Part shown: positions 8,237-16,175 of the stretch, in pieces
How the letters are laid out: each line of letters starts with the position of its first letter
Position numbering within the stretch: position 1 is the stretch's first letter
From: JBBDYG01 sp040901765
GTDB lineage: Bacteria > Planctomycetota > Planctomycetia > Pirellulales > Lacipirellulaceae
DNA length: 64,000 nt
NCBI GenBank assembly: GCA_040901765.1
Contig: JBBDYG010000015.1
Location: 136,860 to 200,859 of the forward strand
Direction: 5' to 3'
Program-made: the position numbers and the translations under genes
Notes under the pieces: model-generated
Told to the model about the DNA's origin: nothing
What the model saw: the letters and a program-made list of their open reading frames with translations, nothing else
Databases searched by the model: none

Positions 8237-9274
8237 GTGCGTTACTCTCTGAAAATGGTCCGAGCGCCGATCCTGATCGCTGCACTTGCCGCCCTTTCAT
8301 TCGGCCCGCCCGCGGCCCACGCGCATGAAAAGTGGTTTTACGACTCCGCCCCCTATCCGACCCGTTGGGGGCAAGCGATTCAATTTCCCGGGATCGTTGG
8401 CGTGGCTATGGCGCTGGGTCTCACAGCCGTCGTCGGTCTGGCTTGGCGCGCGAGGCACCAGCGAGATTTCATCCCTGGACCAATCGCCCTGGGCGCGACG
8501 CCCCAAGGGCGGGCGGCATTTTATGGGCTTGTTCCGTTCATCTTAGGAATCCATGTCGGACTCCCGTTGATCGTCATGGGAATTAAGGGAGAACTTTTCT
8601 CTCCAAACAACGACCTTTCTCAAAGTTGGCTGTATTGGCTCGGTGTCGCCGAGATCGGCATCGGCTTGTGCTTTCTGTACGGCACATTCACACGCGTGGC
8701 CGGCGCAGCGCTGGCACTGCTGTGGCTGTTAGGCGCAATCGTCGTGGGGTGGGAGCCGATGCTCGAAAACTTGCATTACCTGGGCTACGCGGCGTTTTTC
8801 TTTTTGACTGGCCGAGGTCCGTACGCCGTTGATCGGTTGCTGTTTCCCGCGCTCGAACCCGTGCCCGAATTGGCTCGCCGCGCGATGCCCAGCTTGCGCG
8901 CGCTCACGGGACTCGGCCTGGTTGTCGTGGCATTCACCGAGAAGCTCGCAAATCCCGCGCTGGCGAAGGAGTTCTTGGAGCATTACCCGCTTAATTTCAC
9001 CGCGTGGCTTGGCATCCCCATGTCCGACGAACTGTTCGTCTTATGCGCCGGCACGACGGAACTTGTCATCGGGCTATGTCTTATCTTTGGATTCTTCCCA
9101 CGGCTGGTCATTGGTACTGCGTGGCTGTTCATAAACATGACATTGACCATATTTAATTGGGTCGAACTCCTCGGCCATTTGCCATTGTACGGCGCAATGG
9201 GAATGCTCCTCGTCTGGACTCCCAATGAGGAGGATCAGCAATTGTGGATGGACGGCGTGTTGCGCAAAAAATAG
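8237..9274 (+). CDS. DoxX-like multi-pass membrane protein
   Basis: A 345-residue membrane protein. I chose the GTG at 8237 because CAGGAG stands six bases upstream. The frame is open further upstream, but without a ribosome site. A hydrophobic N-terminus ending in AHAHEKW looks like a cleavable signal or first helix. About eight further hydrophobic segments follow, in two similar halves, each with a pattern of GVAEIGIGLCFLYGTFTRVAG or CAGTTELVIGLCLIFGFFPR type, cut here to GVAEIGIGLCF and GTTELVIGLCL. This repeat is typical of DoxX/DoxD-like proteins, some of which are quinol oxidase-associated or of unknown function. It is divergent from the PPK2 run. The function is not identified and confidence in the family is moderate. 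Confidence 0.7.
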   Translation: MRYSLKMVRAPILIAALAALSFGPPAAHAHEKWFYDSAPYPTRWGQAIQFPGIVGVAMALGLTAVVGLAWRARHQRDFIPGPIALGATPQGRAAFYGLVPFILGIHVGLPLIVMGIKGELFSPNNDLSQSWLYWLGVAEIGIGLCFLYGTFTRVAGAALALLWLLGAIVVGWEPMLENLHYLGYAAFFFLTGRGPYAVDRLLFPALEPVPELARRAMPSLRALTGLGLVVVAFTEKLANPALAKEFLEHYPLNFTAWLGIPMSDELFVLCAGTTELVIGLCLIFGFFPRLVIGTAWLFINMTLTIFNWVELLGHLPLYGAMGMLLVWTPNEEDQQLWMDGVLRKK

Positions 9275-9383
9275 GATCCAGATTCCCTACGGCACGTATG
9301 GCAAGCAGTGGCGGCTGCGACGGGGATGTCTCCCCACACGATTGGCGTCGGTCGGTAAGAGTTCGAGACCAAAGTGAAGCGGT

Positions 9384-9560
9384 CCTCGGTCCACGGCGGA
9401 TTCGTCGCTCTGGAGGCGGGCGCAAGCGGCTGGCCGAACAAGATGCCGAACTGCTGCCGGCGTTGGAGGCGCTGGTCGAACCAGTGACGCGGGGCGATCC
9501 CGAGTCCCCGTTGCGTTGGACGTGCAAAAGCACGCGACAATTGGCCCTCGAGTTGAGAGT
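9384..9560 (+). pseudogene. Remnant of an ISAzo13-family transposase
   Basis: The translation contains RRSGGGRKRLAEQDAELLPA, then LEALVEPVTRGDPESPLRW and TCKSTRQLALEL. This is the characteristic N-terminal third of ISAzo13 (DDE_Tnp_ISAZ013) transposases. The similarity stops after about 60 residues, where RRQGHRVS-type sequence would be expected, and the frame continues with unrelated residues. No terminal repeats can be recognised. It is a short relic between the DoxX-like gene and the broken HlyD gene, consistent with past transposition activity in this zone. Confidence 0.75.
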
Positions 9561-9650
9561 CCTTAGTGGCGTCCGCCCCTCCTTCGCCCGACCATCGCAA
9601 TCGTATTTTGACGCGCGCGGAGCATAATCCGCAGCCGGACGGCGAACCGC

Positions 9651-11143
9651 TCAGTGCCCGACGTTGAAATTCGACAAGAAGAACACGTAGTTCTCCCAGC
9701 TCTTAATGCGCAAGATGATCTTCCGCACGATGGACATGGCGTGAAAATAATGCGTATACACCGCGACGCTCGCTTGGGATCCGACCGGGAGATTCAACGC
9801 AGCAACATCGTCGCCGTACTCGAACGCGACGGGAATCCTCCCCGGCGCTTGTCCTGGTGTGGCCGATTGAAGTTGCCCGCTGACCCTAAACTGGCCCTCT
9901 GGAATGATTGGAATCACTCGGCTCACCTTCGCCTTGAAGATCCGACCCGGGTACGCCTTAAAGGCCAGTTCGGCCTCCAGCCCCGGCTCGATCATGGGGA
10001 TCACGTTTTGAGGAAATGTTGCGATGAAAAGCGCCTTCTCTTTAGTAAGGTGATGTCAAACTTCAAATGCGACAACTTTGAGGCTGAGTCGCGGGCTGAT
10101 TTTCGAAGCTGCTAGCAGTTCGGCTCTAGAATTTTCGGGGAATCGTGAACAAACGTCGAAAACCCCTTCAAATCCAGGGCGTTTGGCTTGTTGCATTTGA
10201 AGTTTGAACTCACCGTAACAAAAATGATGGGGGCAATTAGGTTAAACGGCGTGACCATTTGACCGGGTCGCAGGCCGACGTAGGTGGCGTAGCCGTCCGA
10301 AGGCGCACGCACGATGGTTTGGTCCAATTCCCAACGTTTCAGCTCCAATTGGGCCAAAGTTTGGCGAACATCCGGATTCATGCCGTCGCTTTCGGCCTCC
10401 AGCGCCAGCCGCGCCTGGCGTTCCGCCGCTTCAGCGCCCTTTAGCGCTTCGCGGGCGGCTTGTAGGCGATTACCTCCCGACTCGATTTTTTCCTGAGCAG
10501 CGCGTTCGGCAGCCTGCGACTGATTCAATTCGGCCTTCAGCGAATCGACTTGAGACACCATTGAATCCACTTGCTGTTGTGATATCGCCTTCGTGGGCAG
10601 CAATTGACGACCGCGCGCCAAATTGGTGTCAGCTAACGTCAGTCGGCTATTTATCTGCTTGATCTGATCGGCCGCCTGTTCCAGCGCAATTCGCGCCTGC
10701 CGGTCATATTCCGATTCCGAGACGAGAAGATTGGCCTGGGCCTCACGCTTCGCTGCCTCTGCGGCTGCAAGTTGCTCGCTCAACTGAGCCACCTGGGAGT
10801 TCATCCCGGCGAGCGCGGCTTCCAGTCGATCGACCTCCAGTTGGAAGGGCCGCGGCTCGATGCGAAATAGCTCGTCACCTTCTTTAAGCGGCTCGTTGGG
10901 AGTGACTGTAACCTCGACCACGGTGCCGCGAACCTGCGGCACAATCTGCGTGACTGCCGCGTAGAAACGGCCGTCGTGGGCTACCGGATGGCACATCGAC
11001 AGCAGGATCATGATGCCCATGAACAGCACGATCCCGCCCAAGATCGCCGTGCAGACCGTATAAGTCGTGACCGGAATCAGCCGGAATTTCTTGAACACCA
11101 GCCAGCAGGCGACGCCGTAGGTGCCAATGATAAGCTCGATCAT
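9651..11143 (-). pseudogene. yiaV: HlyD-family membrane fusion protein (YiaV-like), split by a 166-bp MITE
   Basis: The N-terminal part (11143-10215) has a double hydrophobic N-terminus, a biotinyl-lipoyl-like half (VPQVRGTVVEVTVTPNEPLKEG), a long coiled coil (about residues 90-270) and the second lipoyl strand region TIVRAPSDGYATYVGLRPGQ. It then runs into the inserted element and stops there. The missing C-terminus (MIPMIEPGLEAELAF...) lies at 10044-9651. Removing the element plus one GTAA target copy rejoins IIFVT to KEKALFIATFPQ in frame and gives an intact protein of 440 residues. The gene pairs with the DUF3302 gene upstream (ATGA overlap), the order of Escherichia coli yiaW-yiaV. As it stands it would yield a truncated protein with a 32-residue MITE-encoded tail. 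Confidence 0.9.
10049..10214 (-). mobile_element. 166-bp MITE-like element, copy 1 (in the HlyD gene)
   Basis: The element is bounded by imperfect terminal inverted repeats of about 27 bases starting GGTGA and sharing TCAAACTTCAAATGC, with three or four mismatches between ends. It is flanked by direct GTAA copies at 10045-10048 and 10215-10218, a 4-bp target duplication. Its reverse complement is identical base for base to the copy at 12621-12786. It has no transposase frame of its own, so it must be moved in trans. I did not recognise the family from the ends. Confidence 0.92.
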
Positions 11144-11487
11144 GACCCACCTGACTTGTTAGAAGATTTGATGCTCTGCTTTTCCAACTTGCGCAACTTG
11201 TCCTCTAACTCCCCCACTCGGCGAATCAACTCGGGATCGCGCGGCGCCTCGCCGGCGACGGCAACGCTCTCAGGGCCTTGCTTGGAAACCGCCCAAATGA
11301 AGACAATCGGCCAGATGGCGTGCAGCGTGAACAGGCTCAACCAACCCGCGACATGAATCGCTTCCTTTTGCGGATGATTGCGATGCTTGGCGATCTCGTA
11401 AGGAATGTCGTGAATGTAGATGAACGTGTAGAAGACCGCGGTTAACCCGAGCAGTAGAACAGCCAGGGCAAAATAGTCCAAAAACAT
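11140..11487 (-). CDS. yiaW: DUF3302 family inner membrane protein (YiaW-like)
   Basis: A 115-residue protein. The start MFLDYFALAVLLLGL is preceded by GAAGGAG at good spacing, which I prefer over the TTG at 11511 further upstream. It has two hydrophobic segments (about 4-26 and 50-70) with the DUF3302 pattern YIHDIPYEIAKHRNHPQKEA between them. A charged coiled-coil tail (PELIRRVGELEDKLRKLEKQ) follows. Its stop overlaps the start of the HlyD-like gene by ATGA, pointing to translational coupling. DUF3302 proteins pair with HlyD-type adaptors of uncertain transport role. The partner is broken here, so this gene may now be without function. Confidence 0.85.
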   Translation of the reverse strand: MFLDYFALAVLLLGLTAVFYTFIYIHDIPYEIAKHRNHPQKEAIHVAGWLSLFTLHAIWPIVFIWAVSKQGPESVAVAGEAPRDPELIRRVGELEDKLRKLEKQSIKSSNKSGGS

Positions 11488-11609
11488 CGCCACTCCTTCA
11501 CTGGCCGACAAGCCACGCCAGACCCCAGGCCACGCAACCTAAAAGTAGATCAGAAAACGCGCGTCAGGATGTGAGAATCGTAATCCTGGAAATCGCGCGT
11601 GTAAAGTCG

Positions 11610-11728
11610 GTAGGTCAAACTCCGCCTGACAAGGATGCGCAGTGGAACACTGGTACCCGGCGTAGGTCAGGCTCCGCCTGACGATGATGCGCTCAATCCG
11701 TCGAAACGTCAGGCACAGCCTGACCTAC
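11610..11728. repeat. REP palindromes (three copies)
   Basis: Three 21-bp imperfect palindromes of the type GTAGGTCAGGC-x-GCCTGAC lie at 11610-11630, 11662-11682 and, inverted, at 11708-11728. Each pairs GTCAGGC with GCCTGAC to form a small hairpin, and the last two face each other like a REPIN. The same family recurs at seven other places in the window. Confidence 0.88.
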
Positions 11729-11742
11729 CGGGCTTCGCGGCT

Positions 11743-12096
11743 CTAGCTATCGAGGGCCTTCAGCAGCGCGACTGCGTTGGGGACGCTGCCAGTGGCTTTC
11801 AGCAATTGGCGGGCAGTCTTGATCGCGTCCACCCATAAGGCAGCGCTGGTCATCGGCGTGCCGTTGTTTTTGGCTTTGGTTTTTCGCGGCCGTCCATCCG
11901 ACGCCATATTCGACTTGGTCTTCACCATATAGACGCGATTCGGGTTGACTGTGTGGCCATATTCTTTTTTCACCGCCGCTACGATTTCGGACGCCTTGGC
12001 GTTCGGCTTCTTCTCGAGCACGTTGCGAATCGCGAGGCTCTTGTTCTTCTTGGGATCGCCACGATCAGATTTTGATGATGTCGATTTCTTAGCCAT
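11743..12096 (-). CDS. Small basic planctomycete hypothetical protein
   Basis: A 117-residue protein with a strong ribosome site GGGAGGAATTC directly before its ATG. It is lysine-rich at the N-terminus (MAKKSTSSKSDRGDPKKNK). A central helix-turn-helix-like region follows: SLAIRNVLEKKPNAKASEI, then VAAVKKEYGHTVNPNRVYMV. A basic linker (RPRKTKAKNN) and a C-terminal helix about 30 residues long complete it. Small proteins of this build recur in planctomycetes. The basic composition and the winged-helix flavour suggest nucleic acid binding, but this is inference. It stands alone between REP clusters and is transcribed away from the RAYT pseudogene. Confidence 0.7.
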   Translation of the reverse strand: MAKKSTSSKSDRGDPKKNKSLAIRNVLEKKPNAKASEIVAAVKKEYGHTVNPNRVYMVKTKSNMASDGRPRKTKAKNNGTPMTSAALWVDAIKTARQLLKATGSVPNAVALLKALDS

Positions 12097-12198
12097 GAAT
12101 TCCTCCCAGGTGAATGTGATAGAGTTTTACAGTTAATTACTATACTAGCCTATTTAACGAACAGTAACAGCGCCCCCCCGCGGAAACGTATAGAGTTC

Positions 12199-12337
12199 GT
12201 AGGTCAGGCTGTGCCTGACGAAGCCGAGTTCGTAGGTCAGGCTGTGCCTGGCAATAATTCCCTCACCAGTTGAATTGTCAGGCACAGCCTGACCTACGGA
12301 ACTGACCGACAAAAATGTCAGGCACAGCCTGACCTAC
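12199..12337. repeat. REP palindromes (four copies) upstream of the RAYT gene
   Basis: Four REP units lie at 12199-12219, 12232-12252, 12277-12297 and 12317-12337. The first two read GTAGGTCAGGC-TGTGCCTGAC/GGC and the last two are inverted. The cluster ends 28 bases before the start of the RAYT transposase pseudogene, the usual arrangement for REP-associated transposases. Confidence 0.9.
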
Positions 12338-12365
12338 TTGCGTGTTCTCGTGGTACAATGCGTCG

Positions 12366-13107
12366 ATGCCTGATTATCGGCGCTGGTTTGTGCCCGGTGG
12401 GTGTTTCTTCTTTACGGTCGTTGTCCATGGCCGAAGACCCCTCTTCGACGACGTGCGAGCCGTGGCGCTGCTCGGCAAAGTGATGCGCGACTGCCTCGAA
12501 CGGTGGCCGGTAACGGTCAATGCGATCGTGCTATTGCCCGACCATTTGCACGCGATATGGACCCTGCCGACCAGCGACGCCGCGTATCCCAAACGCTGGG
12601 GATGGATCAAGAAAGAGTTTGGTGAGTTCAAACTTCAAATGCAACAAGCCAAACGCCCTGGATTTGAAGGGGTTTTCGACGTTTGTTCACGATTCCCCGA
12701 AAATTCTAGAGCCGAACTGCTAGCAGCTTCGAAAATCAGCCCGCGACTCAGCCTCAAAGTTGTCGCATTTGAAGTTTGACATCACCGTTTACTAAACGAT
12801 GGCTCGCCGGAATCGGGCGCGATCGCGTCGTTTCCCCAAGCCGCCAACGCGAGCGCCGTCGCGGAATCTGGCAACCCAGATACTGGGAGCACACACTCGA
12901 AGACGTCGATGATTTCGAGCGGCACTTCGATTACATTCATTGGAACCCGTGAAGCATGGCTACGTTGCCTGCCCTCACGAGTGGCCCCATTCCTCATTTC
13001 ACAAGTACGTCCATCGCGGGGTGTATGATCGCCAGTGGGGATGCTTCACCGCCCCTCCACCCAAGTCGTTCCATTTCGACGACATCCGCGCCACCACCGG
13101 CCAGTAG
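12366..13107 (+). pseudogene. rayT: REP-associated tyrosine transposase (RAYT), MITE insertion plus frameshift
   Basis: The N-terminal part reads MPDYRRWFVPGGCFFFTVVV and contains the HUH motif LPDHLHAIWTLP, as in Y1-type transposases of the RAYT class. The second MITE copy interrupts it after KKEF. Removing the 166 bp and one GTTT joins it in frame to TKRWLAGIGRDRVV and on to a RYWEHTLEDVDDFERHFDYI segment and HWNP. There a one-base deletion near 12949 creates TGA (12950-12952) where NPVKHG is expected. The remainder, KHGYVACPHEWPHSSFHKYV in the shifted frame, ends at 13107. RAYTs move or maintain REP sequences. Here the gene is broken twice, yet it is still flanked by REPs on both sides. 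Confidence 0.92.
12621..12786 (+). mobile_element. 166-bp MITE-like element, copy 2 (in the RAYT gene)
   Basis: The sequence is identical over 166 bp to the reverse complement of 10049-10214. It is flanked by GTTT at 12617-12620 and 12787-12790, a 4-bp target duplication of the same length as at the other copy. The terminal inverted repeats are GGTGAGTTCAAACTTC on the left and, inverted, GGTGATGTCAAACTTC on the right. The element contributes an accidental reading frame that appears in both host genes and ends in DSPKILEPNC. Confidence 0.92.
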
Positions 13108-13210
13108 ATCAGGCTGTGCCTGACAGCGAGCGATTAACCAGCGCGTAGGTCAGGCTGTGCCTGACAATGATTCGCTCCGACCGTGAATTGTCAGGCACAG
13201 CCTGACCTAC
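13104..13210. repeat. REP palindromes (three copies) at the 3' end of the RAYT gene
   Basis: REP units lie at 13104-13124 (with one mismatch, GTAGATCAGG, and overlapping the original RAYT stop codon), 13145-13165 and, inverted, 13190-13210. With the cluster at 12199-12337 they bracket the transposase gene. From 13211 to 13399 I see no gene. Confidence 0.88.
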
Positions 13211-13399
13211 TGGACTCGATACCGCCATCGCCGTTGCCCTTTCGCAACGTCTACACCGGTGCGACCGCGCTCATCTGATCAATCGGTCCGCCCCGTGCAA
13301 AAGTCTCTCTCACCGGCCTACCACTCGCTCCGCCGGGCAGTGTTAATACTGTCCCGGTTGGTGGCAGACGCTAAAGAATTTCAATAGTCGAGGAATCGC

Positions 13400-13924
13400 A
13401 TGAACGCTATTCAGGATGCAGGACAAGATAGTATTGAAACTGTGGCGTTGAATTGGCTTAAGCAAACAGCCGCGCGTATCGAAAATGTACCGCGCGTTGA
13501 CGTGCGTAACTCGTGCGGGCGCCAAATCGGAAGCAGTGTCTTCAACACGAATGCAGTATGCGAAGGCACGGGATTGGCCATCGCAGAGTTGTGTCTGGAA
13601 ACTCTTGGCTATGCCGTCCCTCACTGGATCGAAGAAGCTGAGAATGCTTTGGCAGAACTGAGCGGTGAAACAGTAGGCAATCCGCAAAAACATGAGAAGT
13701 TTCAGTTGGAACTGTCTGCATTGGTGTTCGTCATGTTCCGGATTGCCATTGACTTTTTCGGTCCGGAAGAAAAGGCCAAACGGGCGCGGGTATTTCAGGC
13801 TTTTGATCGAGGAACTAGCCAACAGCTTAACCAGAAGTTCCTCGAATTGACGGACCGGCGAGGTTCCTGCTACAGCAAGCAACTTGAACCAACGCTCAAA
13901 AAGCGGATCAGTGCCATGATCTAA
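13400..13924 (+). CDS. Hypothetical protein
   Basis: A 174-residue soluble protein without a recognised domain. It is acidic and helical, with four cysteines (C39, C56, C65 and one near the end in RRGSCYSKQ). No signal peptide or membrane segment is evident. It begins MNAIQDAGQDSIETVALNWL, and the start codon has no strong ribosome site upstream (GAGGAATCGC is the nearest purine stretch). Codon usage looks less GC-biased than in the neighbours. It lies alone in the accessory zone next to REP repeats, so recent acquisition is possible. I cannot assign a function. Confidence 0.6.
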   Translation: MNAIQDAGQDSIETVALNWLKQTAARIENVPRVDVRNSCGRQIGSSVFNTNAVCEGTGLAIAELCLETLGYAVPHWIEEAENALAELSGETVGNPQKHEKFQLELSALVFVMFRIAIDFFGPEEKAKRARVFQAFDRGTSQQLNQKFLELTDRRGSCYSKQLEPTLKKRISAMI

Positions 13925-14025
13925 CGGGACGATTGACTGCGCGCTAGCGCCAAAAAAACTCCAGAAACCGTTAATCGAAATCCAACAAGTTTCGACAGCG
14001 TCCAGCGTTCGATTGGAGGATCATT

Positions 14026-14346
14026 ATGCACGCCGCGATTATTTTCGCGATCATGGCGGGACGACCCGTCGTCTTGGAATATCGCGGCGATCTGGGATTG
14101 CCATATGATCCTCGGTTCGCCACGGTCATCTCCCTGGAAGAAGCTGAGCGTCGGATGCGCAAACGCAAGCCGCCGGTTCTTTTGGCCATGGTCGGCGGTC
14201 CAGTAATTCGGGCCACGCACAAGGAAGCGCTCAGCTTACTCAGTAAGTGGCAGACCGCTAAAGACGACGGCGACCAAAAACGGATGAAGGCGGCCCTGAA
14301 ACGGGCTGGCAAACAGGCGCGGGCGAGAAAGATACGAGCGCGCTAA
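14026..14346 (+). CDS. Small basic hypothetical protein
   Basis: A 106-residue protein preceded by TGGAGGATCATT, a good ribosome site. A short hydrophobic N-terminus (MHAAIIFAIMAGRPVVLEY) is followed by an alpha/beta stretch and a strongly basic, helical C-terminus (about residues 75-106, ending KQARARKIRAR). I recognise no family. The basic tail could contact nucleic acid, which is inference only. The gene stands alone between the preceding hypothetical gene and the higBA module. Confidence 0.55.
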   Translation: MHAAIIFAIMAGRPVVLEYRGDLGLPYDPRFATVISLEEAERRMRKRKPPVLLAMVGGPVIRATHKEALSLLSKWQTAKDDGDQKRMKAALKRAGKQARARKIRAR

Positions 14347-14525
14347 ACTTCCTGAGTCGAATCGGTCCGGCTGGTGACTGACGATTGGAAGGAGGGCACC
14401 CGCCGACAGAACCATCCATTCTTGAGGTATCCTTCGATTGCTACTTTCAGATGGCAGTGATTAATTAGCCCTGCTAGACGAGCCAGCCGGCAGCCAGCGC
14501 CGATTGCCGCGGATTCGATAACGCG

Positions 14526-14843
14526 TCACTCTCCTGCAAATTGTTTCAGCCGAATCTCTCCGCCTGGCATGCGGGCGATCAGCTCCAGCTTGCCACCGAG
14601 CGAGGTGACGAGTCGGCTGAGGGTATTGATTTGCATATCCTCTTGGCTTTCCATTTTTGACAAGCTAGGCTGCGTGATTCCCAGGATATCGGCGACTTCC
14701 TGTTGCGTCATACCCGAGTATTTGCGCAGTTCGGACAACAGCATTTCGGCCATCAGTTCCTTCACGCGGGCATCCGATTTGGCCCGACGCGCGGGAGGCA
14801 TTTTATCGATGAGTTTAGCGAAGCTGTGTCGTCCGGCCATCAT
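14526..14843 (-). CDS. higA: HigA-like antitoxin, XRE family
   Basis: A 105-residue antitoxin. A helix-turn-helix occupies about residues 45-80: YSGMTQQEVADILGITQPSL, then SKMESQEDMQINTLSRLVTS and LGGKLELIARMPGG. The protein neutralises the toxin by binding it and represses the operon by binding the palindrome in the promoter. It overlaps the toxin stop region by four bases (ATGA), so the order is toxin first, antitoxin second, typical of higBA. The N-terminal 40 residues are helical and probably form the toxin contact. The family call is firm, while the partner specificity is inferred from position. Confidence 0.88.
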   Translation of the reverse strand: MMAGRHSFAKLIDKMPPARRAKSDARVKELMAEMLLSELRKYSGMTQQEVADILGITQPSLSKMESQEDMQINTLSRLVTSLGGKLELIARMPGGEIRLKQFAGE

Positions 14844-15196
14844 ACCAATCCTTCATCGGTCAATTGTTGAAGATGTTCGTCGAAGAGCCGATCGGCCAAG
14901 GGAATCAGCTCGTCATAAAACCGCTTCTTCCCCGTCTTCTCGCCGCCGATCAGTAGAATTGCCGTGCGAAGTGGATCAAAGGCGAAAAAAGTTCTGATCG
15001 GCTTGCCTCGATGCTGCGTTCGAAGTTCTTTCATGTTTGGATGCTTGGAACCGTTCACCGTATCGACATGGGGGCGGCCAAGGCTGGGTCCGTGAGTAAT
15101 CAATAGCTCGACACTGAACCGCACCGAGTCCTGCTCGTTCTCGGTTAGCATCTTCCACCACGCGCCAAACTCATCCGTGTACTCGACCTCCCACAT
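14840..15196 (-). CDS. higB: HigB/RelE-like mRNA interferase toxin
   Basis: A 118-residue toxin of the HigB/Gp49 type: EYTDEFGAWWKMLTENEQDS near the start, LGRPHVDTVNGSKHPNMKEL in the middle, then RTFFAFDPLRTAILLIGGEK and a charged C-terminal helix (GKKRFYDELIPLADRLFDEH). Members cleave mRNA on the ribosome. The start ATG at 15196 lies directly downstream of a promoter with no room for a leader, so the transcript is probably leaderless. It is the first gene of the higBA operon. Key basic residues (K and R in KHPNMKELR and GKPIRTFF) are present, so it looks intact. Confidence 0.88.
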   Translation of the reverse strand: MWEVEYTDEFGAWWKMLTENEQDSVRFSVELLITHGPSLGRPHVDTVNGSKHPNMKELRTQHRGKPIRTFFAFDPLRTAILLIGGEKTGKKRFYDELIPLADRLFDEHLQQLTDEGLV

Positions 15197-15202
15197 CTCA
15201 AT

Positions 15203-15230
15203 AATATAGCCTTGCGGCTATGTTTGTCAA
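15203..15230 (-). promoter_or_regulatory. higBA promoter with palindromic operator
   Basis: On the minus strand there is TTGACA (15225-15230), a 16-base spacer and TATATT (15203-15208), a near-consensus sigma-70 promoter. The inverted repeat ATAGCC-GCAA-GGCTAT (15206-15221) fills the spacer and touches the -10 box, the expected place for autorepression by the antitoxin. The toxin ATG starts six bases after the -10 box, near where transcription should begin. Confidence 0.75.
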
Positions 15231-15265
15231 GGTGGGTTTTGATTGAACGGACGAGCCCGTAGCAA

Positions 15266-15344
15266 ATAGGTCAGGCATCGCCTGACGATTGGAAGAAGGC
15301 ACTTCCTCCGAACGGCTCAAATTGTCAGGCAGAGCCTGACCTAC
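15266..15344. repeat. REP pair (inverted)
   Basis: Degenerate REP units lie at 15266-15286 (TAGGTCAGGCATCGCCTGAC) and, inverted, at 15324-15344 (GTCAGGCAGAGCCTGACC and so on). They face each other in REPIN fashion just upstream of higBA. Confidence 0.85.
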
Positions 15345-15376
15345 CGCCTCACTGCGCAAAACGTAGAAATAATCAC

Positions 15377-15473
15377 TTTGTGCCAACTTGACGTGCGCGC
15401 GTGGCACAAACTTGGCACAAACTTAAAAAACGCCGAGAAAACGGGCCGTTATCCCGCCTTCGACACCCGCATC
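15377..15473 (-). pseudogene. Leftover 3' end of a paralogue of the large SdrD gene, with its inverted repeat
   Basis: The 19-mer CCCGCCTTCGACACCCGCA at 15453-15471 is identical to 21301-21319, where it encodes the last codons of the large SdrD_B protein (RVSKAG stop). Here the minus strand likewise reads RVSKAG stop. Downstream of that stop, both loci carry an inverted repeat TTTGTGCCA...TGGCACAAA (15377-15410 here, 21192-21223 there) with a GC-rich spacer. This looks like the terminal scrap of a second such gene. Confidence 0.5.
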
Positions 15474-15478
15474 TCCGC

Positions 15479-15790
15479 GCCGCCTTCCTCAGCGCCAACT
15501 CCTCCGTGCAGCACGTCGCCGCCGGATTGGGAGCGTACCTCGGCGGCATCATCGTCACCCAACCCGCCCCCACCGCGCCGCTGGAACACTTCGGCACGGT
15601 AGGCTGGATCGCCGCCATTGCAACCTTGGCGAGCTTATGGCTTGCCGGCCGCGTGCGCACCGCGGAACAGACGCCCACCTCCGCCGAATCAATCAGCCTC
15701 GCCGCCGCCGCGGAAGCCGAGGTCGACGCCGGCGAACCAGCAGCGGCGAATGATCATGGTTGTAGTCGTGGATCAGGCTTTCCAGGCTGA
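15479..15790 (+). pseudogene. C-terminal fragment of an MFS transporter
   Basis: The reading frame contains FLSANSSVQHVAAGLGAYLG, then LEHFGTVGWIAAIATLASLW and LAGRVRTAEQTPTSAE. This resembles the last two membrane helices of major facilitator drug/sugar transporters, where N-(S/A)-(A/S)-VQ-x-(L/A)-A-(S/G)-GLG is common. Everything upstream of these helices is absent: the sequence before it belongs to unrelated debris. No start codon with a ribosome site exists. I treat it as a relic. The parent substrate cannot be inferred. Confidence 0.6.
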
Positions 15791-15806
15791 CATGCGCGTC
15801 GCTTCT

Positions 15807-15828
15807 GTCAGGCTAAAGCCTGACCTAC
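15807..15828. repeat. Single REP-like palindrome
   Basis: A variant unit, GTCAGGCTAAAGCCTGACC followed by TAC, inverted relative to the first-listed units. From here to 16175 I see no gene. Confidence 0.75.
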
Positions 15829-16175
15829 GCGACTGGCGTTTCGGTCGATGCGACCGAAGGAGTTGGCAGTCGCCGGAAATCGCAGCAAGTACGCCCCGTT
15901 GGAGGCGAAACCGCGAAACGGCCGAGAGGGCGTCTGCCCCCTGCGGCAACGTCCGCTGAGAATGCCAGCCCATCGCGAAAGAGGCCGTTTCGCTTCGCTG
16001 AAAGCTGCCCGCCCAAGAAGCCTGCCCAAGACGGACCAGTTGCAGACGCGAGCCGCGGATTTTTTGAAAATGCATTTCAATTCGTGCCGTCTTGATATAT
16101 GATGGCGCCGAGGGCGCGCCGCCGCCGCGTGCCAACGCAATTGGCGCCGTCGTCAACTGGGAAAGGTCCGTGAGA

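Noticed and set aside
12520..12723. A plus-strand frame whose C-terminus (LKGFSTFVHDSPKILEPNC) is identical to that of the HlyD fragment
   Set aside because: The shared tail is just the MITE read in the same phase in both places, not a protein domain.
11610..13210. A CRISPR-like array
   Set aside because: The repeats are 21-bp inverted palindromes with irregular spacing. They are REPs, next to a RAYT gene.
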